Source of the DNA: Streptomyces sp. HPF1205
GTDB lineage: Bacteria > Actinomycetota > Actinomycetes > Streptomycetales > Streptomycetaceae
Assembly: GCF_020400825.1 (NCBI RefSeq)
Contig: NZ_JAINVH010000017.1
Coordinates: 87,846-151,845 of the forward strand
Direction of reading: 5' to 3'
DNA: 64,000 bases
Shown here: positions 51,959-61,057 of the stretch, in pieces
Layout: each line of letters opens with the position of its first letter
Numbering within the stretch: position 1 is the stretch's first letter
Position numbers and translations under genes: made by a program
The notes under the pieces: model-generated
Told to the model about the DNA's origin: nothing
The model's database searches: none
What the model saw: the letters and a program-made list of their open reading frames with translations, nothing else

Positions 51959-52747
51959 ATGGTCATCCCGGTGTACGACAAGAACCCGGCCCACCGGCCG
52001 CCGGCCGTCACCTACACGCTGATCGCCGTGTGCACCGTGGTGTTCCTGCTGGGACCGCTGTCCGGCTTCACCCCCTCGTACGGCACCGGGCAGCACCTGC
52101 GGTGCGCGCAGGCGGTCTACTTCGCGCGCTGGGGGGTGGTGCCCGCCGAGCTCTTCCACGGCCAGTTGCCGGTGACACGGCTCGACTTGCCTGCCGGGTG
52201 CCCTGTCCCCCACCCCTTCGGCAAGATGCCCTGGCTGTCCGTGCTCACCGCGATGTTCGTGCACGGGAGCTGGCTGCACCTGGTCGGCAACATGCTGTTC
52301 CTGCACGTCTTCGGCGACAACGTCGAGAACCGCATGGGCCGGCTGCGTTTCACCCTCTTCTACCTGGCGGCCGGCTGCCTGGCCACCTGCGGTTTCGCCC
52401 TCGCCCACACCGGCGGCACCCAGAGCCTGGTCGGCGCCTCCGGGGCGATCTCCGGCGCCCTGGGCGCCTACCTCTACCTCTGTCCCCGGGCCAGGGTCAC
52501 CAGCGTCTTCCCCTTCCTCTTCTTCGTCCCCCTGCGGTTCCCGGCCTGGATGGTGCTCTGCTTCTGGTTCGCCCTGCAGTGGCTGGCCGCGCAGGCCCCC
52601 GGCGGCGCGGGGCCGAGCGTCGCCTACCTCGCCCACCTGGTCGGATTCACCTTCGGCTTCCTGTGCGCGTGGGCCTGCTACCGGCCGCGGCGTAAGGTGA
52701 GCGTCGTCATCACCCCGGCAGCCACTCAGGGAGACGCACAGCCGTGA
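51959..52747 (+). CDS. Rhomboid-family intramembrane serine protease
   Basis: The 262-aa protein has six to seven membrane helices. The rhomboid signature is MFVHGSWLHLVGNMLFLHVFGDNVENRMG, nucleophile Ser in LVGASGAISGALGAYL (GxSG), and catalytic His in VAYLAHLVGFTFG. It cleaves membrane proteins within the bilayer. ATG 51959 is 6 nt after CATGAT, a weak leaderless-type -10. Its stop overlaps the start of the Lrp-like gene (GTGA). Confidence 0.92.
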   Translation: MVIPVYDKNPAHRPPAVTYTLIAVCTVVFLLGPLSGFTPSYGTGQHLRCAQAVYFARWGVVPAELFHGQLPVTRLDLPAGCPVPHPFGKMPWLSVLTAMFVHGSWLHLVGNMLFLHVFGDNVENRMGRLRFTLFYLAAGCLATCGFALAHTGGTQSLVGASGAISGALGAYLYLCPRARVTSVFPFLFFVPLRFPAWMVLCFWFALQWLAAQAPGGAGPSVAYLAHLVGFTFGFLCAWACYRPRRKVSVVITPAATQGDAQP

Positions 52748-53025
52748 TCACCGCGATCGTCCTCATCAAGACGTCCGTCGACCGGATCCCCGAGATCGCG
52801 GAGGCGATCGCCGCGCTCCCGAACGTGTCCGAGGTCTACTCCGTGACCGGGTCCTACGACCTGATCGCGCTGGTCCGCGTGGGCCGCCACGACGACCTGG
52901 CCGACATCATCCCCGGCCGGATCAGCAAGATCCCCGGCGTCGAGGCCACCGACACCCACGTCGCCTTCCGCACGTACTCCCAGCACGACCTCGAAGCGGC
53001 CTTCTCCATCGGCCTGGACTCCTGA
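52744..53025 (+). CDS. Stand-alone Lrp/AsnC ligand-binding (RAM) domain protein
   Basis: The 93-aa protein consists only of the AsnC effector-binding domain (ITAIVLIKTSVDRIPEIAEAI; VYSVTGSYDLIALVRVG; GVEATDTHVAFRTYS), without a DNA-binding helix-turn-helix. Such proteins may bind amino acids and form octamers or pair with full Lrp regulators. GTG 52744 overlaps the rhomboid stop by 4 nt, so expression is coupled. Confidence 0.92.
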   Translation: MITAIVLIKTSVDRIPEIAEAIAALPNVSEVYSVTGSYDLIALVRVGRHDDLADIIPGRISKIPGVEATDTHVAFRTYSQHDLEAAFSIGLDS

Positions 53026-53073
53026 GCGCGCCAGGCGTCGGCCGCGCGGGGCGTCGGCCGGGTACGGGGCGCG

Positions 53074-54513
53074 TCACCGGCCGCCGGGGACCGGAACGCA
53101 CCGCCCGTTCTCGACCCGGTACTCCCACCGCGCCCCCTCGCGTACGAGGGTCGTCACGGCCGTGAGGAAACGTTCCACGTGCTCCTCGGGGGTGCCCGCG
53201 CCGAAGCTGACCCGGACGGCGTTCAGCGAGCTCTCGCCGGGGACGGCGTCGGGGGCGCCGCACTCCCCCGGGTCCTCCCGCCCGGCCCCCAGGAGCAGCC
53301 GCAGCAGCGGGTGGGCGCAGAAGAGGCCGTCGCGCACGCCGATCCCGTACTCGGCGGACAGGGCGGCGGCGAAGTGGGAGCTGTTCCAGCCGTCGACGGT
53401 GAAGGACAGGACGCCCACGCGCGGGGCGTCCTCGCCGAAGAGGGACAGCACGCGGACCCCGGGGACCCGGGCGAGGCCCTCCCGCAGCCGGGCCAGCAGG
53501 GCCTGCTCGCGGGCGACGAGGGCGTCGAAGCCGGCCTCGCGCAGCGCCCTGCACGCGGAGGCGATGGCGTAGGCGCCGATCACGTTGGGCGAGCCCGCCT
53601 CGTGGCGGGCGGCCGTGGTGTGCCACCGCACGTCGACGCCGCCGTGGGGCGCGCGGGTGACGGTACGGGTGGCGCCGCCGCCCGCGAGGTAGGGGTCGGC
53701 CTCGCGCAGCCAGTCGGCGCGGCCGGCCAGGACGCCGCAGCCGAAGGGGGCGTAGAGCTTGTGGCCGGAGAAGGCCACCCAGTCGACGTCGAGGGCGGCG
53801 ATGTCCAGGGGGTGGTGCGGGGCGAGTTGGGCGGCGTCCAGGACGACGCGGGCGCCGTGCCGGTGCGCCGCGGCGGCCAGTTCCCGTACCGGCCACAGCT
53901 CACCGGTCACGTTGGACGCCCCGGTGACGCACACCAGCTTGGGGCCCTTGGGGGCGCCGTGCAGCGCCACGTCGAGCGCGGCGACGGCCTGTTCCGGGGT
54001 GCGCGGGGCGTCCAGGTAGCGCACCCGGGCGTCCCTGGCCCGTGCCCAGGGCAGCAGGGAGGCGTGGTGCTCGGTCTCGAAGACGAAGACCCGGGTGCCG
54101 GCCGGGAGCGCGGCGGCCAGCAGGTTGAGGGAATCCGTCGTGGAACGGGTGAAGATCACCTGGTCGCCCTCGGTCCGCCCGCCGTCGCCCGCGGCCCGGC
54201 AGCCCAGGAAGTCCGCGACGGCCGCCCTGCTCTGCTCGAACAGGTCGGTGGACAGCTGCGAGAGGTACCCGGCGCCGCGGTGCACGCTGCCGTAGTAGGG
54301 CGCGTACGCGGCCACGTCGTCCCACACCCGCTGCAGGGCGGGGGCGCTGGCCGCGTAGTCGAGGGCTGCGTATCCGACCTCGCCGCCGGTCACCAGCGGC
54401 ACGCGGACGTCCCGGCCGAGCACGGGCAGCGGCGGCGGGCAGGGCTCGGGGGACGAGGAAGCCGAGAAGGAGGCGGAGGCGGCACGGGGGGCGGCAACAC
54501 TGGTCGCGGTCAT
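53074..54513 (-). CDS. Class V aminotransferase (cysteine desulfurase-like)
   Basis: The 479-aa PLP enzyme has a Ser/Ala/Pro-rich N terminus (about 30 residues), then DYAASAPALQRVWDDVAAYAPYYGSVHRGAGYLS, VIFTRSTTDSLNLLA, ETEHHASLLPW, VVLDAAQLAPHHPLD and the PLP lysine in VAFSGHKLYAPFGCGVL. It resembles SufS/CsdA-type desulfurases. No clear active-site Cys loop is evident and no Suf genes are adjacent, so the substrate is open. ATG 54513 has GGGAG 8 nt upstream. A 458-bp upstream gap holds a possible leader peptide. Confidence 0.87.
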   Translation of the reverse strand: MTATSVAAPRAASASFSASSSPEPCPPPLPVLGRDVRVPLVTGGEVGYAALDYAASAPALQRVWDDVAAYAPYYGSVHRGAGYLSQLSTDLFEQSRAAVADFLGCRAAGDGGRTEGDQVIFTRSTTDSLNLLAAALPAGTRVFVFETEHHASLLPWARARDARVRYLDAPRTPEQAVAALDVALHGAPKGPKLVCVTGASNVTGELWPVRELAAAAHRHGARVVLDAAQLAPHHPLDIAALDVDWVAFSGHKLYAPFGCGVLAGRADWLREADPYLAGGGATRTVTRAPHGGVDVRWHTTAARHEAGSPNVIGAYAIASACRALREAGFDALVAREQALLARLREGLARVPGVRVLSLFGEDAPRVGVLSFTVDGWNSSHFAAALSAEYGIGVRDGLFCAHPLLRLLLGAGREDPGECGAPDAVPGESSLNAVRVSFGAGTPEEHVERFLTAVTTLVREGARWEYRVENGRCVPVPGGR

Positions 54514-54699
54514 GACAGAACTCCCGGGGAAGGGCAGGCGGATCCGGCGCCCGGCCCGCACCGGAACGGTCACGGCGCGGCCGGCGCGGGGGCCCGGCGG
54601 AGGACGAGCGAGAGGAAGGAATGAAAGAGAGGCGGAAGGAGGTACGGCGAGACCGGAGCCGGCGGCACCGGCGGAACACACAATCGGGGCCGGCCGGCC

Positions 54700-54720
54700 C
54701 TAACGCATTCGCTTGCGCAT
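54700..54720 (-). CDS. Possible leader peptide MRKRMR
   Basis: A 6-codon ORF (ATG CGC AAG CGA ATG CGT TAG) has GGGGAG 7 nt before its ATG. An in-frame ATG at 54735 would give MGSSSMRKRMR without a good ribosome-binding site. It lies 187 bp upstream of the aminotransferase on the same strand. The small Arg-rich uORF may couple expression to translation, but no attenuator hairpin was identified, so this is tentative. Confidence 0.35.
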   Translation of the reverse strand: MRKRMR

Positions 54721-54971
54721 CGAAGAACTCCCCATGTCCGGCTTGCCGCGAGCCTCGCTGCTCACGGCCCGGTCATCACCCGGGGCACCCCGCCTCGGAC
54801 GGAGGGTTGCCGGACAGCGGGCCGGGGCCTTCGCGCTGTCACTCGTGACCTGCCGGGAATTCTGCCACACGGCGGCGGGCGCGCAAGGCGCCGTCCGGAA
54901 AGTGGACAGCGCCCCGCGCCGGAAGGCCGCTCCTCGCGCCCGGCCCGGGCGAGCGGCCCGCCGCCCGCCCG

Positions 54972-56036
54972 TCAGGCGTTCGTCGCCTCGGCCCACCGCC
55001 GCAGGACCTCCGCCGCGGCGCCGGAGTCGATCGACTCGCCGGCCCGTACCAGACCGGCCGCGATCCGCTCCTCCAGGGGCGCCTCGGTGGGGTTCAGGGC
55101 GGCCAGCGCCGCGGCGGAGTTGAGCAGCACCGCGTCGCGTACGGGGCCGGTCTCGCCGGCCAGCAGGCGCCGGGCCACCTCGGCGTTGTGGGCCGCGTCG
55201 GCGCCCCGCAGCGCGGACACGGGGACGAGTTCCAGGCCGACGTCGCGCGGGTCGAAGACGCTGTGCTCGACCTTCCCGTCGCGGACCGCCCAGACCTGGG
55301 AGGTGGCGGTCGTGGTGAGCTCGTCCAGGCCGTCGTCGCCGCGGAAGACCAGGGCCGACGAGCCGCGCTCGGCCAGCACCCCGGCCAGGATCGGGGCCAT
55401 CCGGGCGTCGGCGACCCCGGTGGCCTGGGCCCGTACCCGGGCCGGGTTGGTCAGCGGGCCGAGGAAGTTGAAGGTGGTGGCCACCCCCAACTCGGCGCGG
55501 GCGCGCGCCACATGGCGCAGCGCCGGGTGGAACCTGATCGCGAAGCAGAAGGTGATGCCGGCCTCCTCTGCCACCTCCGCCACGCGCTCCGGGGCGATCT
55601 CCAGGTTGACCCCGAGCTGCGACAGGACGTCGGAGGCGCCGCTGGCCGAGGACGCGGCGCGGTTGCCGTGCTTGACGACCTTCGCACCGGTGCCGGCCAC
55701 CACGATCGCGGACATGGTGGAGATGTTGACGGTGCCGGAGCGGTCGCCACCGGTGCCGACGATGTCGACGCTCGGGCCGGGCACCTCGATCGTGCTGGCG
55801 TGCGCGTACATCGCCCGGACCATGCCGGTGACCTCGTCCACCGTCTCGCCCTTGGCCCGCAGCGCGACCGCGAACCCGGCGATCTGCACGTCGGTGGCCT
55901 CGCCGCGCATGATCTCGTCCATCGCCCAGGCGGTGTCGTCGGCGCTCAGGTCGCCGCCGGCCAGCAGGGTGCTCAGCACGTCGGGCCAGGACCGCGAGGT
56001 TGTGGGGACGCCTCCTGCGGGGTGCACAACGCTCAT
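54972..56036 (-). CDS. trpD: Anthranilate phosphoribosyltransferase
   Basis: The 354-aa protein transfers phosphoribose from PRPP to anthranilate, the step after TrpEG. Motifs are DIVGTGGDRSGTVNIST (PRPP loop), VVKHGNRAASSASGASDVL, FHPALRHVARARAELGVATTFNFLGPLTNPA and GDDGLDELTTTATS. ATG 56036 has GGAG 8 nt upstream. It is far from trpEG and adjoins the respiratory cluster, as in mycobacteria (Rv2192c beside ctaE-qcrCAB). No attenuator is visible here. Confidence 0.96.
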   Translation of the reverse strand: MSVVHPAGGVPTTSRSWPDVLSTLLAGGDLSADDTAWAMDEIMRGEATDVQIAGFAVALRAKGETVDEVTGMVRAMYAHASTIEVPGPSVDIVGTGGDRSGTVNISTMSAIVVAGTGAKVVKHGNRAASSASGASDVLSQLGVNLEIAPERVAEVAEEAGITFCFAIRFHPALRHVARARAELGVATTFNFLGPLTNPARVRAQATGVADARMAPILAGVLAERGSSALVFRGDDGLDELTTTATSQVWAVRDGKVEHSVFDPRDVGLELVPVSALRGADAAHNAEVARRLLAGETGPVRDAVLLNSAAALAALNPTEAPLEERIAAGLVRAGESIDSGAAAEVLRRWAEATNA

Positions 56037-56100
56037 GGCTCACGCTCCAGGGACGGATTCCGCTCTGCGCACCGAAGCCTATCCGGGCGCGGGCATGCCG

Positions 56101-56133
56101 AAGGGCCCCGTCCAGCGCGTGGACGGGGCCCTT
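56101..56133 (-). terminator. Terminator of the ctaE-qcrCAB operon
   Basis: A perfect 14-bp stem (56101-56114 with 56120-56133, loop GCGCG) lies 66 bp after the qcrB stop, before trpD. Confidence 0.88.
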
Positions 56134-56198
56134 ACGGGTGGCGACGCGGGCCCCTGCGGACCCGCCGGTGTCAGCGGTCGACCCGCCGGTGTCAGCGG

Positions 56199-57833
56199 TC
56201 AGTGGTGGCCGTGGCCGCTGGTGATCTCCTCGTACTCCTCGACGGTGGGCTTGGGGATGTTGGACCCCTCCCCGTAGAAGCCGCGGGACATCCTCGCCTG
56301 CAGCTTCGCCACCGGGCTCGCCTTGCGGGCCACGCCGTTCTCGTCGACCTCGGGGCCGAGGTCGATCGGCTTGGGCTGGGCATGCGCGGTGAGCACGTGC
56401 AGCTGCTGCTGCGAGAGCGGCTCGTGCACCTCGATGAACTCACCGTGCGGCAGCCGCTTGATGACACCGGTCTCCCGGCCGTGCAGCACCTTGTCCCGGT
56501 CGCGCCGCTGCAGCCCCAGACAGATCCGCTTGGTGATGTAGTACGCGGCGACCGGCAGCACGAAGAAGCCGATGCGGACGAACCAGGTGATCGTGTTGAT
56601 CGACAGGTGGAAGTGGGTGGCGAAGATGTCGTTGCCGCCGCCGATCAGCAGCGTGAAGTACATCGTCAGCCAGGCCACGCCGAAGCCGGTGCGCACCGGG
56701 CGGTTGCGCGGCCGGTCCAGGATGTGGTGCTCCCGCTTGTCGCCGGTCACCCAGGACTCGATGAACGGGTAGACCGCGATGGCCAGCAGCACCAGCGGGA
56801 AGATCATCAGCGGGATGAACACGCCGAGCACCAGCGTGTGGCCCCACGCCCTGATCTCCCAGCCGGGCATCACGCGGATCAGGCCCTCGGAGAAGCCCAT
56901 GTACCAGTCGGGCTGGGCGCCGGTGGACACCTGGTCCGGCCGGTAGGGGCCCATGTCCCAGATCGGGTTGATGGTGGCGACCGCGGCGATCGCCGAGATC
57001 ACGCCGAAGACGATGAAGAAGAAGCCGCCCGCCTTGGCGGTGTAGACCGGCAGCAGCGGCGTGCCGACGACGTTCTTCTCCGTCTTGCCCGCACCCGGGA
57101 ACTGGGTGTGCTTGTGGTAGAAGATCAGGATCAGGTGGAACGTCAGCAGCGCCGCCATGATGCCCGGGAACAGCAGGATGTGCACCGAGTAGAACCGCGG
57201 TACGAAGTCGTGTCCCGGGAACTGCCCGCCGAACAGGAAGAACGACAGGTACGTTCCGATGACCGGCGTGGCGAGGACCGCGCCTTCCATGAACCGGATA
57301 CCGGTGCCGGACAGCAGGTCGTCGGGCAGCGAGTAGCCGGTGAAGCCCTCGAACATGCCGAGGAACAGCAGCGTCCAGCCGAACAGCCAGTTGATCTCGC
57401 GCGGCTTGCGGAACCCGCCGGTGAAGAAGACGCGCATCATGTGCACGATCATCGCGGCGATGAAGATCAGCGCCGACCAGTGGTGGATCTGCCGGATCAG
57501 CAGACCGCCGCGCACCTCGAAGCTGATGTGCAGCGTCGAGCTGTACGCGTCCGACATCCGCACGCCCTGCAGCGGCACGTACGGGCCGTGGTAGACGACC
57601 TCGTTCATGCTCGGGTGGAAGAACAGCGTCAGATACACACCGGTGAGGATGAGGATCGTGAAGCTGTAGAGCGCGACCTCGCCCAGCATGAAGGACCAGT
57701 GGTCCGGGAAGATCTTGCGCAGGTTCGACTTGGCCAGCTTGTACAGGCCGAGCCGGCCGTCGGTCCACTCCGCGATCCGCTCACCGGGGTTGGTCGGCCT
57801 GCGGCGGGTGGTGGTTTCTGTGGTGGTACTCAT
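56199..57833 (-). CDS. qcrB: Cytochrome bc complex cytochrome b subunit
   Basis: The 544-aa membrane protein has the b-heme histidine pairs in HISFEVRGGLLIRQIHHWSAL and HILLFPGIMAALLTFHLILIF, and a quinol-site PDWYMGFSEG segment where classical cytochromes b have PEWY. About eight to nine helices are present. The last about 120 residues form an actinobacterial C-terminal extension with a His-rich end (SGHGHH). It is part of the bcc menaquinol oxidase joined to the aa3 oxidase. ATG 57833 overlaps the qcrA stop (ATGA). Confidence 0.97.
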   Translation of the reverse strand: MSTTTETTTRRRPTNPGERIAEWTDGRLGLYKLAKSNLRKIFPDHWSFMLGEVALYSFTILILTGVYLTLFFHPSMNEVVYHGPYVPLQGVRMSDAYSSTLHISFEVRGGLLIRQIHHWSALIFIAAMIVHMMRVFFTGGFRKPREINWLFGWTLLFLGMFEGFTGYSLPDDLLSGTGIRFMEGAVLATPVIGTYLSFFLFGGQFPGHDFVPRFYSVHILLFPGIMAALLTFHLILIFYHKHTQFPGAGKTEKNVVGTPLLPVYTAKAGGFFFIVFGVISAIAAVATINPIWDMGPYRPDQVSTGAQPDWYMGFSEGLIRVMPGWEIRAWGHTLVLGVFIPLMIFPLVLLAIAVYPFIESWVTGDKREHHILDRPRNRPVRTGFGVAWLTMYFTLLIGGGNDIFATHFHLSINTITWFVRIGFFVLPVAAYYITKRICLGLQRRDRDKVLHGRETGVIKRLPHGEFIEVHEPLSQQQLHVLTAHAQPKPIDLGPEVDENGVARKASPVAKLQARMSRGFYGEGSNIPKPTVEEYEEITSGHGHH

Positions 57834-58891
57834 GGACGCTCCCAGTAGGCCGGTCCGACGGGGGCCTTGAAGTCGCTGAGGGCGACGAGATTGCCGTCCG
57901 CGTTGACGCCGATCGGAAGCTGCGGCAGCGGGTGGCCCGCGGGGCCGAAGATGACCCGCGCTCCGTCGGACAGGTCGAACGTCGACTGGTGGCAGGGGCA
58001 CAGCACGTGGTGCGTCTGCTGCTCGTAGAGGCTGATCGGGCACCCGACGTGAGTGCAGATCTTGGAGAACACGACGATGCCGTCGTGGCCCCAGGACGCT
58101 TCCTTCTTGTCCTTGATGTCCTCCGGCTTGAGCCGGACGATCATCACCGCGGCCTTGGCGATCTGGTCCTGGAAGTCCTCGTCGCTCTCCTTGAGGCCGT
58201 CGGGCATGCCGAAGGTCAGGGAGCCGACGGCGACGTCCTCGGGCCGCAGCGGCTGGTTGGTGTTGCTGTTGATCAGCACCTTGCCCTTGGACCACAGGGT
58301 GTGCGCCAGCGAGTCGTGCGGCAGCGGGCCCAGGTCGCGCAGGATGACGATGCTGGACAGCGGGACCAGGCTGAGCGCGCCGAACATGGTGGTACGGATC
58401 AGCTTGCGCCGGCCGAAGCCGCTCTCCTTGGCGCCGGTGATCCACTGCTGGCGGACGTTCTCGCGCAGCTCGTCGTCGGCGTCGGCGCGGTGCCGCTCGT
58501 CGGTGATCTCCTCGTCCGACATCAGCGTGCGGGCCCAGTGGACCGAGCCGACGCCGATGCCCAGCAGCGCCACCGACAGGGTCAGGCCCAGCGAGAAGTT
58601 CAGCGCGCTGACGTGGCCGAACGGGAAGATGTAGACGATCTTGTCGATGTCGAAGATGACGAAGCACGCGATGAACGCGATGGTGCCGAGCATGGACAGG
58701 GTGAACAGCCCCGCCACCACGCGCTCGGAGTGCTTCGCGGCCCGCTCGTCGATGTCCTGACGGCGGTACTCGTGGGGCGGCAGCCCGGGGTTGGCGAACG
58801 GGTCGGACCTGACCGCCGGTTCGCCGCCGTGGGTGCCGTGCTCACCAGGCAGGTTCTGTGACACGTCGTTGTGGGATCCAGACTCGCTCAT
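57830..58891 (-). CDS. qcrA: Cytochrome bc complex Rieske iron-sulfur subunit
   Basis: The 353-aa protein has an acidic N terminus, three membrane helices (actinobacterial type, one or two more than mitochondrial Rieske), and a C-terminal [2Fe-2S] domain. Ligands lie in ICTHVGCPIS (Cys/His) and VLCPCHQSTFDLSDGAR (Cys/His). It moves electrons from menaquinol to the QcrC hemes. It overlaps qcrC upstream and qcrB downstream by 4 nt each. Confidence 0.97.
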   Translation of the reverse strand: MSESGSHNDVSQNLPGEHGTHGGEPAVRSDPFANPGLPPHEYRRQDIDERAAKHSERVVAGLFTLSMLGTIAFIACFVIFDIDKIVYIFPFGHVSALNFSLGLTLSVALLGIGVGSVHWARTLMSDEEITDERHRADADDELRENVRQQWITGAKESGFGRRKLIRTTMFGALSLVPLSSIVILRDLGPLPHDSLAHTLWSKGKVLINSNTNQPLRPEDVAVGSLTFGMPDGLKESDEDFQDQIAKAAVMIVRLKPEDIKDKKEASWGHDGIVVFSKICTHVGCPISLYEQQTHHVLCPCHQSTFDLSDGARVIFGPAGHPLPQLPIGVNADGNLVALSDFKAPVGPAYWERP

Positions 58892-59700
58892 GACTTCTTG
58901 GCCTTAGTCGTCCGTGCGGCCATCCAGACGGCGACAGCGATCAGCGTGCCCAGGCCGAAGACCCAGGCGAACAGGCCCTCGGACACCGGGCCGAGGCTGC
59001 CCAGCGTGAAGCCGCCGGGGTTGCTGCTCTTGGCGCTGTCCACCTCTTGCAGGTAGGCGATGATGTCGGCCTTCGCGTCCTGCGGCATCGTCGTGTCCGG
59101 GAAGGACGGCATGTTCTGCGGGCCGGTCTGCATGGCCTCGTAGATGTACTTGGGGTCGACGCCCTTCAGGCTCGGCGCGAACTTGCCGTCGGTGAGCGCG
59201 CCGCCCTTGCCGACGAAGTTGTGGCACTGCGTGCAGTTGGTGCGGAACAGCTCACCGCCGTGCGCCATGTCCGCGCCGGTCGGGCTGTACTGGTCCTTCG
59301 TCGGGGTCGACGGCCCGGGGCCCAGGGAGGCGATGTACGCGGCGAGCTGGTCGATCTCGCCCTGGTTGTAGACGCGCTTCTTCTTCTGGACCTGCGGGCC
59401 CTGGTTCTGCTGGGCCGGCATGCGGCCGGTGCCGACCTGGAAGTCGACGGCTGCGGATCCGACACCGACCAGGCTCGGGCCGTCGGTGGAGCCCTGCCCG
59501 CTCATGCCGTGGCAACTGGCGCAGCCGACCGAGTACAGCTTCTTGCCCTCGGTGATCTGCAGAGACTGGGCCGAGTCGTCGGCCTGCGCCTTCGGCGCCG
59601 GCGCGAGCGCGGCGTACAGCCCCCCGGTGGCCGCGAGCGCGAGGAGTAGGACGACAAGCGCCGCCAGCGGATGGCGCCGTCGTGCGGAGAGCTTTTTCAC
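58888..59700 (-). CDS. qcrC: Cytochrome bc complex diheme cytochrome c subunit
   Basis: The 270-aa protein has an N-terminal anchor helix (about 11-33), two heme c motifs, CASCH (60-64) and CTQCH (156-160), and a C-terminal membrane helix. Met-containing axial-ligand loops follow each motif (GRMPAQQ; NMPSFPD). The diheme QcrC replaces soluble cytochrome c and passes electrons directly to the aa3 oxidase. It starts 91 bp after ctaE and overlaps qcrA. Confidence 0.97.
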   Translation of the reverse strand: MKKLSARRRHPLAALVVLLLALAATGGLYAALAPAPKAQADDSAQSLQITEGKKLYSVGCASCHGMSGQGSTDGPSLVGVGSAAVDFQVGTGRMPAQQNQGPQVQKKKRVYNQGEIDQLAAYIASLGPGPSTPTKDQYSPTGADMAHGGELFRTNCTQCHNFVGKGGALTDGKFAPSLKGVDPKYIYEAMQTGPQNMPSFPDTTMPQDAKADIIAYLQEVDSAKSSNPGGFTLGSLGPVSEGLFAWVFGLGTLIAVAVWMAARTTKAKKS

Positions 59701-59791
59701 GGATTACCCCGGTGTCAGGTATCTCTTGCGTCGATGCTTCTGTGAGTGGTGCCCGCGGACCGGACAGGTGCGACCGGGGCGCGGTGGCCTG

Positions 59792-60412
59792 CTACTTGAT
59801 CAGGTAGATCGTGGCGAACAGGCCGATCCAGACGACATCGACGAAGTGCCAGTAGTAGGACACGACGATGGCGGCGGTGGCCTGCTGGTGGGTGAACCGC
59901 TTGGCCGCGTACGTTCGGCCCAGTACCAGCAGGAACGCGATCAGACCGCCCGTGACGTGCAACCCGTGGAACCCGGTCGTCAGGTAGAACACCGAGCCGT
60001 ACGGGTCGGAGCTGAGCGAGATCCCGTCCTTCTTGACCAGGTTCGTGTACTCGAAGATCTGCCCGCCGATGAAGATCGCGCCCATGATGAAGGTCACGAT
60101 GAACCAGGAGCGCAGCTTCTTCACGTCACCGCGTTCGGCCGCGAAGACGCCCATCTGGCAGGTGAACGAGGAGAGCACGAGGATCGTGGTGTTCGTCGCC
60201 GAGAACGGGACGTTCAGCGCGTGCGCGTGATCCTTCCAGAAGGCCTCACCCGTGACCGACCGGAGCGTGAAGTACATCGCGAAGAGGGCCGCGAAGAACA
60301 TCAGCTCGGAACTCAGCCAGATGATGGTTCCGACGCTGGTGAGGTTCGGCCGGTTGACCGACGGGTGCGCGTGCCCGGTATCTACTGCTGTTGCTGTCGC
60401 CACGTCCGACAT
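59792..60412 (-). CDS. ctaE: Cytochrome c oxidase subunit III
   Basis: The 206-aa protein has five membrane helices with subunit III signatures: SVGTIIWLSSELMFFAALFAMYF, FLTTGFHGLHVTGGLIAF and the C-terminal YYWHFVDVVWIGLFATIYLIK. It belongs to the aa3 oxidase and heads the ctaE-qcrCAB transcript. ATG 60412 has AAGGGA about 9 nt upstream and CATAAT overlapping. It is divergent from the receiver-like gene. Confidence 0.97.
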   Translation of the reverse strand: MSDVATATAVDTGHAHPSVNRPNLTSVGTIIWLSSELMFFAALFAMYFTLRSVTGEAFWKDHAHALNVPFSATNTTILVLSSFTCQMGVFAAERGDVKKLRSWFIVTFIMGAIFIGGQIFEYTNLVKKDGISLSSDPYGSVFYLTTGFHGLHVTGGLIAFLLVLGRTYAAKRFTHQQATAAIVVSYYWHFVDVVWIGLFATIYLIK

Positions 60413-60568
60413 TATGTCGGTCCCTTATCCGGGCTTGATGCCGGGGGTCCCCTTCCCGGCCCGCTTCCCTCGAACGGACCAACCCTTCTGGGAAACCACC
60501 TGGCGGGAGTAGCATCCACGAGCAGCTTGAGAAAGCGTTCACGAGGGCGTGTACGAGGAGGAGCCAGG

Positions 60569-60991
60569 ATGCAGGCGACCGCCACGGTGCTGGTCTACAG
60601 CGACGACGCGAACACCCGGGAACAGGTCCGGCTCGCGATCGGCCGCAGGCCCGCCGCAGACCTGCCACCGGTCGAGTACGTGGAGTGCGCGACGCTCCCC
60701 GCCGTCCTCACCGAACTGGAGCGGGGCGGCATCGACGCGATGGTGCTCGACGGCGAGGCCGCCCCGGCCGGCGGCATGGGCGTGTGCCGCCAGGCCAAGG
60801 ACGAGATCTTCCGCTGTCCTCCGGCGCTGGTGCTGATCGCCCGCCCGCAGGACGCGTGGCTGGCCACCTGGAGCCGGGCCGACGCGGCGGCCTCCCACCC
60901 GATCGACCCGGTGGCCCTCAGCGACACGCTGGCGGTCCTGCTGCGGCGGCGGATCGGCGACAACGGCGGGAAGGCCCTGGCGACGCGCTGA
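60569..60991 (+). CDS. Receiver-like (pseudo-response-regulator) protein
   Basis: The 140-aa protein has a single receiver-type alpha/beta fold: ATVLVYSDDANTREQVRLAI (two Asp at the acidic-pocket position), AMVLDGEAAPAGGMGVCRQAK (Asp at the phosphorylation position) and LVLIARPQDAWLATWSRADAAASHP. The conserved Lys at the end of beta-5 is not obvious, so phosphorylation is uncertain, and there is no output domain. ATG 60569 has GAGGAGGA upstream. It is divergent from ctaE, and a role linked to respiration is only suggested by position. Confidence 0.8.
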   Translation: MQATATVLVYSDDANTREQVRLAIGRRPAADLPPVEYVECATLPAVLTELERGGIDAMVLDGEAAPAGGMGVCRQAKDEIFRCPPALVLIARPQDAWLATWSRADAAASHPIDPVALSDTLAVLLRRRIGDNGGKALATR

Positions 60992-61057
60992 CCGGCCGCA
61001 CGATCAAGGCCCCTGAGCGCAGCGGGTACGAGCGACCGGAGGCGAAGGGGCCCCGAT

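Noticed and set aside
54700..54735. A start of ribosomal protein bS22 (MGSVIKKRRKRM-like)
   Set aside because: MGSSSMRKRMR resembles its beginning, but a stop codon follows at once and the lysine-rich remainder is missing.
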